Source of the DNA: DATKCA01 sp035544675
GTDB taxonomy: Bacteria > Acidobacteriota > Thermoanaerobaculia > Gp7-AA8
Direction of reading: 5' to 3'
Assembly (NCBI GenBank): GCA_035544675.1
Contig: DATKCA010000167.1
Location: forward strand, 1 to 19,392
Length of the DNA stretch: 19,392 nucleotides
Of the stretch, positions 7,401 to 16,078 are shown piece by piece. A model generated the notes under the pieces. The model was given only the letters and a program-made list of their open reading frames with translations. It ran no database searches and was not told the DNA's origin. The translations under genes were made by a program, and so were the position numbers. Positions within the stretch are counted from its first letter, which is position 1; each line of letters starts with the position of its first letter.

Positions 7401-8655
7401 GAACAACTCCTGTGAACTGCTTCTCCTGCCAGCGTTTCGCCGTGGTGTGAAGCTCTTCGTCAGTCAGCACCCTGTTGGTTGATTTGGCCTGCTCGAAAAT
7501 CGCTTTCGCCAGCGCCTCTTCCTGCGGATAGCCATGCGAGTCGAGCCAGTAGATCACGTTGGAGAGACCGCACATCGGACCGACTTCAATGATCTGCTGC
7601 AGGCCGAACATCCCGGCCGGCACTCCTGAATAAACGCGGTCGGCCAGCCATTCGCTTCCCTTTTTCCGGGCTTTGATGATCGCCGCGGCGTGGACCCCCG
7701 TTCCCGTGCGGAACGCGTCGCGGCCGAACACCGGGTATTGGTCGGGAAGCGCGACGTGCGTCACGGCGGTGACGAACTTGACGTAGTCGGGCAGCTGGCG
7801 CAGGTCGTTCTCGATCCAGCCCATCAGCTTGAGGTTCACCATCAGGATGTCCATCGGCGTGTTGCCGACGCGCTCCCCGATCCCGGCCGCCGATCCGTGG
7901 ACGCGATCCGCTCCCGCCTCGAGCGCCGCGATGGAGTTGATGACGCCGAGACCGCGGTCCTGATGCCCGTGCCAGTCGACTTTCACCGCGGGGTTCTCGC
8001 GCTCCACGATCTTCCGCACGAACGTCACGAGGTTCCGCACGCCCCAGGGCGTGGCATGGCCGACCGTGTCGGCGATGCAGACGCGGACCGCTCCCGCCTC
8101 GATCGCCGCGACGTACAGCTTCTCGACGTCTTCAGGCTTCGCGCGCGTCGTGTCTTCCGTGACGTACATGACCGGGATGCCGTTCGTCGTGGCGAAGCGC
8201 ACCGCCTTCGCCGACTGCTCGATGATCCAGTCGATGTTCCACTCTTCGGTGAACAGCCGGATCGGAGACGAGCCGATGAAGAGGTCGGCCTCGATCGGGA
8301 TCCCGACGCGCTGCGAGATCTCGATGATGGGGCGGATGTCGTTCTCGTGGGTCCGGCCGGCAGCGCTGGGAGCCACCGACAGCCTGGAGTTCACGATCTC
8401 GCGCGCCAGCGCCTCCACCGTCTTCTGGACGTGCGCGCCGGCACCCGGCAGCCCGATGTCGGCATTGTCGATCCCGATCGCATCCATGTAATGAAGGATG
8501 CGGATCTTCTCTTCGATCGAAGGGTCGGTCACCGAAGGCGACTGCAGTCCGTCGCGAAGCGTCTCGTCGTCGAACTCGATCCTCCGCTGCGGTTTCGGCG
8601 GCTGCTCCACCGCCGTGTTCCAGTCGTAGATGAGGTCTGTGAATGGGTCGGGCAT
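7393..8655 (-). CDS. 2-isopropylmalate synthase/homocitrate synthase-family protein (DRE-TIM metallolyase)
   Basis: This is a 420-residue TIM-barrel enzyme that would condense an acyl-CoA with a 2-oxoacid, most simply acetyl-CoA with 2-oxoisovalerate in leucine synthesis. Family motifs are DETLRDG (30-36), the metal-binding HGHQD (229-233) and GIGERVGNTPMD (258-269); FRTGTGVHAAAI (315-326) is the region after the lyase domain. At 420 residues it lacks room for the full C-terminal allosteric LeuA domain, so homocitrate synthase or a citramalate-type enzyme is also possible. I start at ATG 8655. An in-frame start at 8733 exists, but it would translate the CCGGTTT repeat array. There is no Shine-Dalgarno; TACACT lies seven bases upstream. 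The stop codon overlaps a CACAGAG repeat word. An isopropylmalate-dehydrogenase-like gene lies about 10 kb away, not adjacent. Confidence 0.88.
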   Translation of the reverse strand: MPDPFTDLIYDWNTAVEQPPKPQRRIEFDDETLRDGLQSPSVTDPSIEEKIRILHYMDAIGIDNADIGLPGAGAHVQKTVEALAREIVNSRLSVAPSAAGRTHENDIRPIIEISQRVGIPIEADLFIGSSPIRLFTEEWNIDWIIEQSAKAVRFATTNGIPVMYVTEDTTRAKPEDVEKLYVAAIEAGAVRVCIADTVGHATPWGVRNLVTFVRKIVERENPAVKVDWHGHQDRGLGVINSIAALEAGADRVHGSAAGIGERVGNTPMDILMVNLKLMGWIENDLRQLPDYVKFVTAVTHVALPDQYPVFGRDAFRTGTGVHAAAIIKARKKGSEWLADRVYSGVPAGMFGLQQIIEVGPMCGLSNVIYWLDSHGYPQEEALAKAIFEQAKSTNRVLTDEELHTTAKRWQEKQFTGVVPL

Positions 8656-8662
8656 TGTTAGA

Positions 8663-8668
8663 AGTGTA
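8663..8668 (-). promoter_or_regulatory. Candidate -10 box (TACACT) of the isopropylmalate synthase-like gene
   Basis: TACACT matches the -10 consensus at four of six bases and lies seven bases before the ATG at 8655, with no Shine-Dalgarno between, so the transcript would be leaderless. No clear -35 is present; the expected position falls in the start of the CCGG-rich repeat. Confidence 0.3.
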
Positions 8669-8685
8669 AGTCCTGCGTGTCCGCA

Positions 8686-8880
8686 ACCGGTAGCCGGACG
8701 TAACCCGGAAAGCGGAAACCGGAAACCGGTCACCGGTCACTGATGAGCGGTAACCGGCAATCGCCAGCGAACTCGTGATCCCGAGCCCGAGCCCGTGCCC
8801 GTGCCCGGCTTTGAACCGTCCTCCGGTTACCGGTTTCCGGTTACCGGTTTCCGGGCCACCCGGTTTCCGGTTTCCGGCCC
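8686..8880. repeat. CCGGTTA/CCGGTTT heptamer arrays in inverted orientation
   Basis: This gap of 227 bases between the isopropylmalate synthase-like and crotonase genes holds no gene. Its left part is built from AAACCGG/CACCGGT words, and its right part from CCGGTTA and CCGGTTT in alternation, mostly at 7-bp period. Bases 8704-8736 and 8823-8855 are complementary at 30 of 33 positions. A different, hexameric array (GAGCCC twice, GTGCCC twice, within 8781-8808) lies in the central loop. The right array ends two bases before the crotonase TAA stop (8883-8885). Confidence 0.93.
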
Positions 8881-8882
8881 CA

Positions 8883-9665
8883 TTACCGTCCCGGAAACTT
8901 CGGGGACCTCTTCTCCAGAAACGCAGCCATCCCCTCTTTCATGTCCTCGGTCGAGCAGAGAAGGCCAAAGAGCGTCGCCTCGAGCAGCTGTCCCTCTTCG
9001 AACGGCATGTCGGCGCCGCGGTTGATGGCCTCGATGGCGGCGCGCACCGCCACCGGCGATCTCGACGCGATCTTCCTCCCCAACTCCTCGGCGGCCTCCA
9101 CGAGTCCCTCGGCGGGGACCACGCGGTTGACCAGCCCGATTTTCTCGGCCTCGGCGGCGCCGATGCGGTCGCCGCTGCAGATCAGCTCGAGGGCCTTTCC
9201 CTTTCCGAGCAGTCGCGCCATGCGCTGCGTCCCGCCGAAGCCGGGGATGATTCCGAGGGACACTTCCGGCAGACCGAGCTGTGCTTTGTCCGAGGCGATG
9301 CGGATATGACACGCCAGCGCGAGCTCGCACCCGCCGCCGAGGGCGAAGCCGTTGATCGCGGCGATGACGGGCTTGGGGAAGCGCTCGATCTGCAGAAAGA
9401 CGTTCTGCCCCTGCTCGGAGACGAACTTGCCGCTGACGGGAGTCATCCTGGCCAGCTCGTTGATGTCAGCGCCGGCCACGAACGCCTTCTCGCCTGCCCC
9501 GGTGACGATCACGCAGCGGACCTCGTCATCCGTGAGGGCGGCCTCGAAGACGCGGCCGATCTCCTCGACGGTCTTCGCGTTCAGCGCATTGAGCAGCTTG
9601 GGACGATTGACCGTCAGCCAGAGGATCCCGTCGCGGTTCTCGGTGGATACGTTCTCGTAAGGCAT
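8883..9665 (-). CDS. Enoyl-CoA hydratase (crotonase)
   Basis: This is a 260-residue cytoplasmic crotonase that should hydrate crotonyl-CoA or other short 2-enoyl-CoAs to the (S)-3-hydroxyacyl-CoA, which the product of the upstream gene then oxidises (or the reverse in reductive metabolism). Both catalytic glutamates are present: Glu114 in GGGCELALACH and Glu134 in LPEVSLGIIPGFGGTQR. AGADINEL at about 65 is the acyl-CoA/oxyanion segment. The start ATG at 9665 follows an AGGGAG ribosome site and lies 22 bases after the dehydrogenase stop, so the two form an operon. Unlike the liuC-like gene at 3916-4692, this one has the full standard crotonase active site. Physiological chain length cannot be told from the sequence. 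Confidence 0.93.
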   Translation of the reverse strand: MPYENVSTENRDGILWLTVNRPKLLNALNAKTVEEIGRVFEAALTDDEVRCVIVTGAGEKAFVAGADINELARMTPVSGKFVSEQGQNVFLQIERFPKPVIAAINGFALGGGCELALACHIRIASDKAQLGLPEVSLGIIPGFGGTQRMARLLGKGKALELICSGDRIGAAEAEKIGLVNRVVPAEGLVEAAEELGRKIASRSPVAVRAAIEAINRGADMPFEEGQLLEATLFGLLCSTEDMKEGMAAFLEKRSPKFPGR

Positions 9666-9687
9666 GAATTGCTCCCTGGGCTCCGGG

Positions 9688-10572
<885 letters not shown>

Positions 10573-10602
10573 GTGAGAGGACTCCTTTCGCAAAGACGCG
10601 AC

Positions 10603-10608
10603 ATTCTA
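10603..10608 (-). promoter_or_regulatory. Candidate -10 box (TAGAAT) of the hbd-crotonase operon
   Basis: TAGAAT matches the -10 consensus at five of six bases and gives a leader of roughly 25 bases that includes the AAAGGAG ribosome site. No convincing -35 lies 17 bases upstream. The box is in the 94-base divergent gap to the ypfJ-like gene (10573-10666), which shows no other clear signal. Confidence 0.4.
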
Positions 10609-10666
10609 AGGCACGCATTGCGAGCCGATGGGACCGCTGGCCTCCGGGATGCATTGACGGGCTCGT

Positions 10667-11497
10667 ATGCGACTTGGACGCAGGAGCTCGAACATTCAGG
10701 ACCGGCGTGGCATGGGTCGCGGCACACTCATCGCGGGGGGCGGCATCGGCACGATCGTCATCGTGGTGCTGGCCCTTCTCTTCGGTGCGGACCCCGCGGA
10801 AGTCCTCCAGAGCGGCGGAGGGGAACAGCCCGCCGCGCAGGTGGATCCCAACGATCCCCAGGCCGTTTTCGTCTCGCAGGTGCTGGCCGACACGGAGGAC
10901 ACCTGGAACACGATCCTGCCGCAGCAGGCCGGGCAGGACTACAAGGAGCCGCAGCTGGTGCTCTTCAGCGGTCTGGTTCAGTCGGCATGCGGCACGGCGC
11001 AGTCGGCGTCGGGACCGTTCTACTGCCCGCTCGATCAGAAGGTCTACATCGACCTCAGTTTCTACGATGACCTGAAGAACCGCCTCGGCGCGCCGGGCGA
11101 CTTCGCCCAGGCGTACGTCATCGCGCACGAGGTCGGACATCACATCCAGACGCTTCTCGGAATCTCCGAGCAGGTTCACTCCGCGCGCCAGCGCGCGGGC
11201 CAGGGAGAGGCGAACCAGCTCTCCGTGCGGCAGGAGCTGCAGGCGGACTGTCTGGCCGGCGTGTGGGCGCATCACGGCCAGCGCCAGCGCCAGATCCTCG
11301 AGGCGGGCGACGTCGAAGAGGGGCTGAACGCAGCGAGCGCGATCGGCGACGATCGCCTGCAGCGCCGCAGCCAGGGGCAGGTGGTGCCGGAGTCCTTCAC
11401 GCACGGGACCTCGGCGCAGCGCGTGCGCTGGTTCCGGCGCGGGATGGAGAGCGGCCGCATGCAGGACTGCGACACTTTCGGTCAGGCCGCCCTGTAG
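10667..11497 (+). CDS. ypfJ: Neutral zinc metallopeptidase, YpfJ family
   Basis: This is a 276-residue membrane-anchored putative metallopeptidase. The MRLGRRSSNIQDRRG start matches the conserved RRSSNVEDRRG opening of the YpfJ (zinc metallopeptidase, PF04228) family, which confirms ATG 10667. A single transmembrane helix spans about residues 20-40. The zinc-binding HEVGHH motif is at 154-159, and the downstream ELQADCLAG at 190-198 supplies the probable third ligand and helix. The C-terminus SAQRVRWFRRGMESGRMQDCDTF is typical of the family. The substrate is unknown for the family. The helicase gene starts 13 bases downstream, with its AGGAG ribosome site overlapping this stop, so they are probably cotranscribed, although no functional link is known. 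Confidence 0.93.
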   Translation: MRLGRRSSNIQDRRGMGRGTLIAGGGIGTIVIVVLALLFGADPAEVLQSGGGEQPAAQVDPNDPQAVFVSQVLADTEDTWNTILPQQAGQDYKEPQLVLFSGLVQSACGTAQSASGPFYCPLDQKVYIDLSFYDDLKNRLGAPGDFAQAYVIAHEVGHHIQTLLGISEQVHSARQRAGQGEANQLSVRQELQADCLAGVWAHHGQRQRQILEAGDVEEGLNAASAIGDDRLQRRSQGQVVPESFTHGTSAQRVRWFRRGMESGRMQDCDTFGQAAL

Positions 11498-11510
11498 GAG
11501 TCACGGTTTC

Positions 11511-12848
11511 ATGCCTTTCACATCGCTCGGTCTCGGACCGAACATCACCAAAGCAGTCCGCGAGGCCGGTTACACCGAGCCCACGCCCATCCAGAGTGCC
11601 GCGGTGCCGGTGATCCTGACCGGCCGCGACGTCATCGGGATCGCCCAGACCGGTACGGGAAAGACGGCCGCGTTCGTGCTGCCGATCCTGGAGATGCTGT
11701 CGACGCGCGGCTCGGCCATGGGCCGCAAGGGGATGCGGGTGCTCATCGTCGCGCCCACCCGCGAGCTGGTCGCGCAGATCGAGGAGAACGTCCGCAAATA
11801 CGGCCGTCATCTGCGACTGCGCGCCGCCGCGGTCTACGGCGGTGTCGGCGAGCATCCGCAGATCACGGCATTCCGCCAGGGGGTGGAGATCATCGTGGCC
11901 ACGCCGGGCCGCCTCATCGACCTCACGCAACAGGGCCACGTCTCCTATTCGCAGATCGAGATCGCCGTTCTCGACGAGGCCGATCGCATGCTGGACATGG
12001 GATTCCTGCCCGCGATCCGCCAGATCATGCGCTCGCTCCCGAAAGAGCGTCAGACCCTGATGTTCTCGGCGTCGCTGTCGAAAGAGATCGAGGCGCTCAC
12101 CTCGGAGTTCCAGAAGGCGCCTCACATCGTGCAGATCGGCAAGCGGGCCAATCCGGCCGAGACGGTCGCGCAGTTCGTCTACGAGGTGCCGAAATCGCGC
12201 AAGCTGTCGCTCCTCCTGCATCTCCTCCGCGACGAGGCCATGGACTCGGTCCTGGTGTTCAGCCGCACCAAACACGGCGCCGACAAGATCGCGCGCAAGC
12301 TCGCCCAGTCGGGCGTCCCGACCGGAACGCTGCACTCCAACCGGAGCCAGAGCCAGCGTCTGGCCGCGCTGAAGGGATTCAAGAGCGGTGACGTGCGCGT
12401 CCTCGTGGCGACGGACATTGCCGCGCGCGGCATCGACGTGGAGGGAATCTCACACGTGATCAACTTCGACTTCCCGCCTCAGCCCGAGGACTACGTTCAT
12501 CGCATCGGCCGCACCGGCCGCGCCCACGCGGTCGGCGACGCCATCAGCTTCGTCACCACCGAAGATCAGGCCGCCCTGCGGGCGCTGGAGAAGTTCATTT
12601 CGCGCGGGATCCCGCGCAAGAACATGGGCGACTTCGACTACACCGAGGAGCCTCAGGTCTCGGGCCTCGGGCCTCGGGCCTCAGGGAGCCGGCAGGGCTC
12701 AGAGCGTCCGCGCACCTCCCAGGCCTCGGGCCGCAGGCCTCAGCCCACGGGTGGCAGGGGAAGACCGGGGACACCAGCTGGCGGACCGGGCGGAAGGCCT
12801 GCAAAGCGGCCGGCCACGCAATCAAAACCGGAGCGACGCTGGCGCTGA
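11511..12848 (+). CDS. rhlE: DEAD-box ATP-dependent RNA helicase, RhlE-type
   Basis: This is a 445-residue cytoplasmic RNA helicase for RNA or ribosome remodelling. It has the Q motif (GYTEPTPIQ, 20-28), motif I AQTGTGKT (Lys51), Ia PTRELVAQ, Ib TPGRL, II DEAD (155-158), motif III written SAS rather than SAT (186-188), IV VLVFSRT, V ATDIAARGID (300-309) and VI HRIGRTGR (330-337). The start is ATG 11511, with AGGAG ten bases upstream. After the core (about 380) comes a 65-residue basic, Gly/Pro/Arg-rich tail, as is common in RhlE proteins for RNA contact. The first part of this tail is encoded by CCTCGGG/CCTCAGG heptamer repeats (12651-12685, 12723-12743), giving SGLGPRASG and ASGRRPQP. The stop lies two bases from a (CCGCGGC)3 array. 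Confidence 0.95.
   Translation: MPFTSLGLGPNITKAVREAGYTEPTPIQSAAVPVILTGRDVIGIAQTGTGKTAAFVLPILEMLSTRGSAMGRKGMRVLIVAPTRELVAQIEENVRKYGRHLRLRAAAVYGGVGEHPQITAFRQGVEIIVATPGRLIDLTQQGHVSYSQIEIAVLDEADRMLDMGFLPAIRQIMRSLPKERQTLMFSASLSKEIEALTSEFQKAPHIVQIGKRANPAETVAQFVYEVPKSRKLSLLLHLLRDEAMDSVLVFSRTKHGADKIARKLAQSGVPTGTLHSNRSQSQRLAALKGFKSGDVRVLVATDIAARGIDVEGISHVINFDFPPQPEDYVHRIGRTGRAHAVGDAISFVTTEDQAALRALEKFISRGIPRKNMGDFDYTEEPQVSGLGPRASGSRQGSERPRTSQASGRRPQPTGGRGRPGTPAGGPGGRPAKRPATQSKPERRWR
12651..12743 (+). repeat. CCTCGGG/CCTCAGG heptamer repeats inside the helicase coding tail
   Basis: Five consecutive heptamers (CCTCAGG, TCTCGGG, CCTCGGG, CCTCGGG, CCTCAGG) run from 12651 to 12685, followed after a gap by GCCTCGG, GCCGCAG and GCCTCAG at 12723-12743. 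Because the period is 7 and the codon is 3, each copy is read in a different frame, so the encoded peptide is not repetitive. The same GGCCTCA word returns in the non-coding gap at 13698-13729. Confidence 0.85.
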
Positions 12849-12850
12849 GA

Positions 12851-12876
12851 CCGCGGCCCGCGGCCCGCGGCCCGCA
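12851..12876. repeat. (CCGCGGC)3 heptamer array between convergent rhlE and yebC
   Basis: The 28-base gap between the helicase stop (12846-12848) and the yebC stop (12877-12879) is almost nothing but three perfect CCGCGGC copies and a partial fourth. Each copy contains the palindrome CCGCGG, so the array can fold in several registers on either strand and could be a shared terminator. Confidence 0.93.
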
Positions 12877-13617
12877 TCACCCCATCAGTTCTTCGGGGAC
12901 GTCGAAGTTCGACCAGACGTTCTGCACGTCGTCTTGATCATCCAGCGCTTCCATCAGCTTGATCATCTGGCGCGCCTTCTGTTCATCGAGCTTGACGTAG
13001 TTGCTGGGGATCTGCCCCAGCTTCGCTTCCATCGTGGGGATGTCGCTCTTCTCGAGGGCCTGCCGCACCTGCTCGAACGCATCGGGTGTGGTGTACACCT
13101 CGAAGGCATCCGGATTCCCGGTCTGCAGATCGTCGGCGCCCGCTTCGAGGACGACTTCCATCAGCTTGTCCTCGCCGACCGCCTTCTTCTCGATCGCGAA
13201 ATATCCCTTTCGATCGAACTGAAAGCGCACCGAGCCGGGAGTGCCAAGGTTTCCGCCGTGCTTTTCGAAGATGTGGCGGATCTCAGGCGTGGTCCGGTTG
13301 CTGTTGTCGGTCATTGCCTCGACGAGGAGCGCGACGCCGCCCGGCCCGTAGGCCTCGTACGTGATCTCCTCGTACGTTGCGCCTTCCAGCTCGCCGGTGC
13401 CGCGCTTGATGGCGCGCTCGACATTGTCCTTCGGCATGTTGGCGGCCTTGGCTTCGGCGACCGCGGAGCGCAACCGGGGATTCGCGGCCGGATCACCCCC
13501 GCCCAGCCGCGCGGCAACCGTCATTTCCTTGATGATGCGAGTGAAGGTCTTGCCGCGTTTCGCGTCGGCAGCACCCTTCTTGTGCTTGATGGTGCTCCAT
13601 TTACTGTGGCCTGACAT
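12877..13617 (-). CDS. yebC: YebC/PmpR family protein
   Basis: This 246-residue protein belongs to the conserved YebC family (TACO1 in mitochondria), described variously as DNA-binding regulators and as translation factors that help ribosomes through difficult, often proline-rich, stretches. The N-terminus MSGHSKWSTIKHKKGAADAK is the family signature. The three-domain length is standard, with KRGTGELEGATYEEITYEAYGPGG and the DNSNRTTPEIRHIF motif present. The ATG at 13617 is preceded by GAGGAG eight bases upstream. The gene is convergent with the helicase and monocistronic. Its promoter is probably the extended -10 element at 13682-13690. Its leader holds a small hairpin (CGCCTC...GAGGCG, 13660-13678). 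Confidence 0.97.
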   Translation of the reverse strand: MSGHSKWSTIKHKKGAADAKRGKTFTRIIKEMTVAARLGGGDPAANPRLRSAVAEAKAANMPKDNVERAIKRGTGELEGATYEEITYEAYGPGGVALLVEAMTDNSNRTTPEIRHIFEKHGGNLGTPGSVRFQFDRKGYFAIEKKAVGEDKLMEVVLEAGADDLQTGNPDAFEVYTTPDAFEQVRQALEKSDIPTMEAKLGQIPSNYVKLDEQKARQMIKLMEALDDQDDVQNVWSNFDVPEELMG

Positions 13618-13681
13618 ACGGTCGCTCCTCGGTTTGGAAAGAGACGGGCGAACGCCACACGCCTCCCGGTAAGAGGCGCGG

Positions 13682-13690
13682 ATTATAGCA
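13682..13690 (-). promoter_or_regulatory. Extended -10 promoter (TGCTATAAT) of yebC
   Basis: On the complement, TGC immediately precedes a perfect TATAAT, the extended -10 arrangement that can work without a -35 box. No -35 match is present 17 bases upstream, where a GGCCTCA repeat array lies instead. Transcription would start near 13675, at the edge of a 6-bp hairpin (13660-13678), about 58 bases before the yebC ATG. Confidence 0.6.
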
Positions 13691-13697
13691 AACCAAT

Positions 13698-13729
13698 GGC
13701 CTCAGGCCCTGGGCCCTCAGGCCTCAGGA
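13698..13729. repeat. GGCCTCA/GGCCCTG array upstream of yebC promoter
   Basis: The words GGCCTCA, GGCCCTG, GGCCCTCA and GGCCTCA follow each other with a 7-8 base period. The block is rich in GGCC and AGGCCT palindromes. It abuts the yebC promoter and shares its word with the repeats in the helicase tail. Confidence 0.8.
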
Positions 13730-13741
13730 TCCGACCAATTT

Positions 13742-13756
13742 CCTAACGCCTAAGGC

Positions 13757-13769
<13 letters not shown>
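13742..13769. repeat. CCTAACG/CCTAAGG heptamer array at the S46 peptidase 3' end
   Basis: Four contiguous heptamers (CCTAACG, CCTAAGG, CCTAACG, ACTAAGG) cover 13742-13769. The peptidase stop codon TAG (13757-13759) is read from the third unit, and its last residues (LSR) come from the array. The words are those of the 2334-2468 array. Confidence 0.9.
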
Positions 13770-15907
<2,138 letters not shown>

Positions 15908-16002
15908 TCGAGGCTCCTTCGAGGGATTCGAATGTTGCGAAACGGAGGCACTGTAACCGATCGTTCACAGGCCGGGCCACTCCCCGACAGGCGGCCCAGA
16001 CG

Positions 16003-16031
16003 TTGACGCCCGCGCGCGGGCACGGTACCTT
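16003..16031 (+). promoter_or_regulatory. Sigma-70-type promoter of the TonB receptor gene
   Basis: A TTGACG -35 box (16003-16008; five of six matches) is followed at exactly 17 bases by TACCTT (16026-16031; three of six). The spacer contains the palindrome CCCGCGCGCGGG. It lies in the 171-base divergent gap to the S46 peptidase (15908-16078), with a strong GGAGGAGG ribosome site (16065-16072) six bases before the receptor ATG. Confidence 0.5.
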
Positions 16032-16078
16032 CGCCACGCATTTCACCCATTTCCGTCAGCGCGTGGAGGAGGTTTCTC

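Noticed and set aside
7208..7450. Short open frames on both strands across 7208-7450
   Set aside because: They span the tRNA-Leu gene and the CACAGAG repeat and have no protein-like features.
8656..8733. N-terminal extension of the isopropylmalate synthase-like protein to a start at 8733
   Set aside because: The extra residues are a translation of the CCGG repeat array, and the conserved protein begins naturally at ATG 8655.
10573..10593. TTG start of hbd at 10593
   Set aside because: It would translate the AAAGGAG ribosome site; ATG 10572 starts right at the conserved Rossmann strand.
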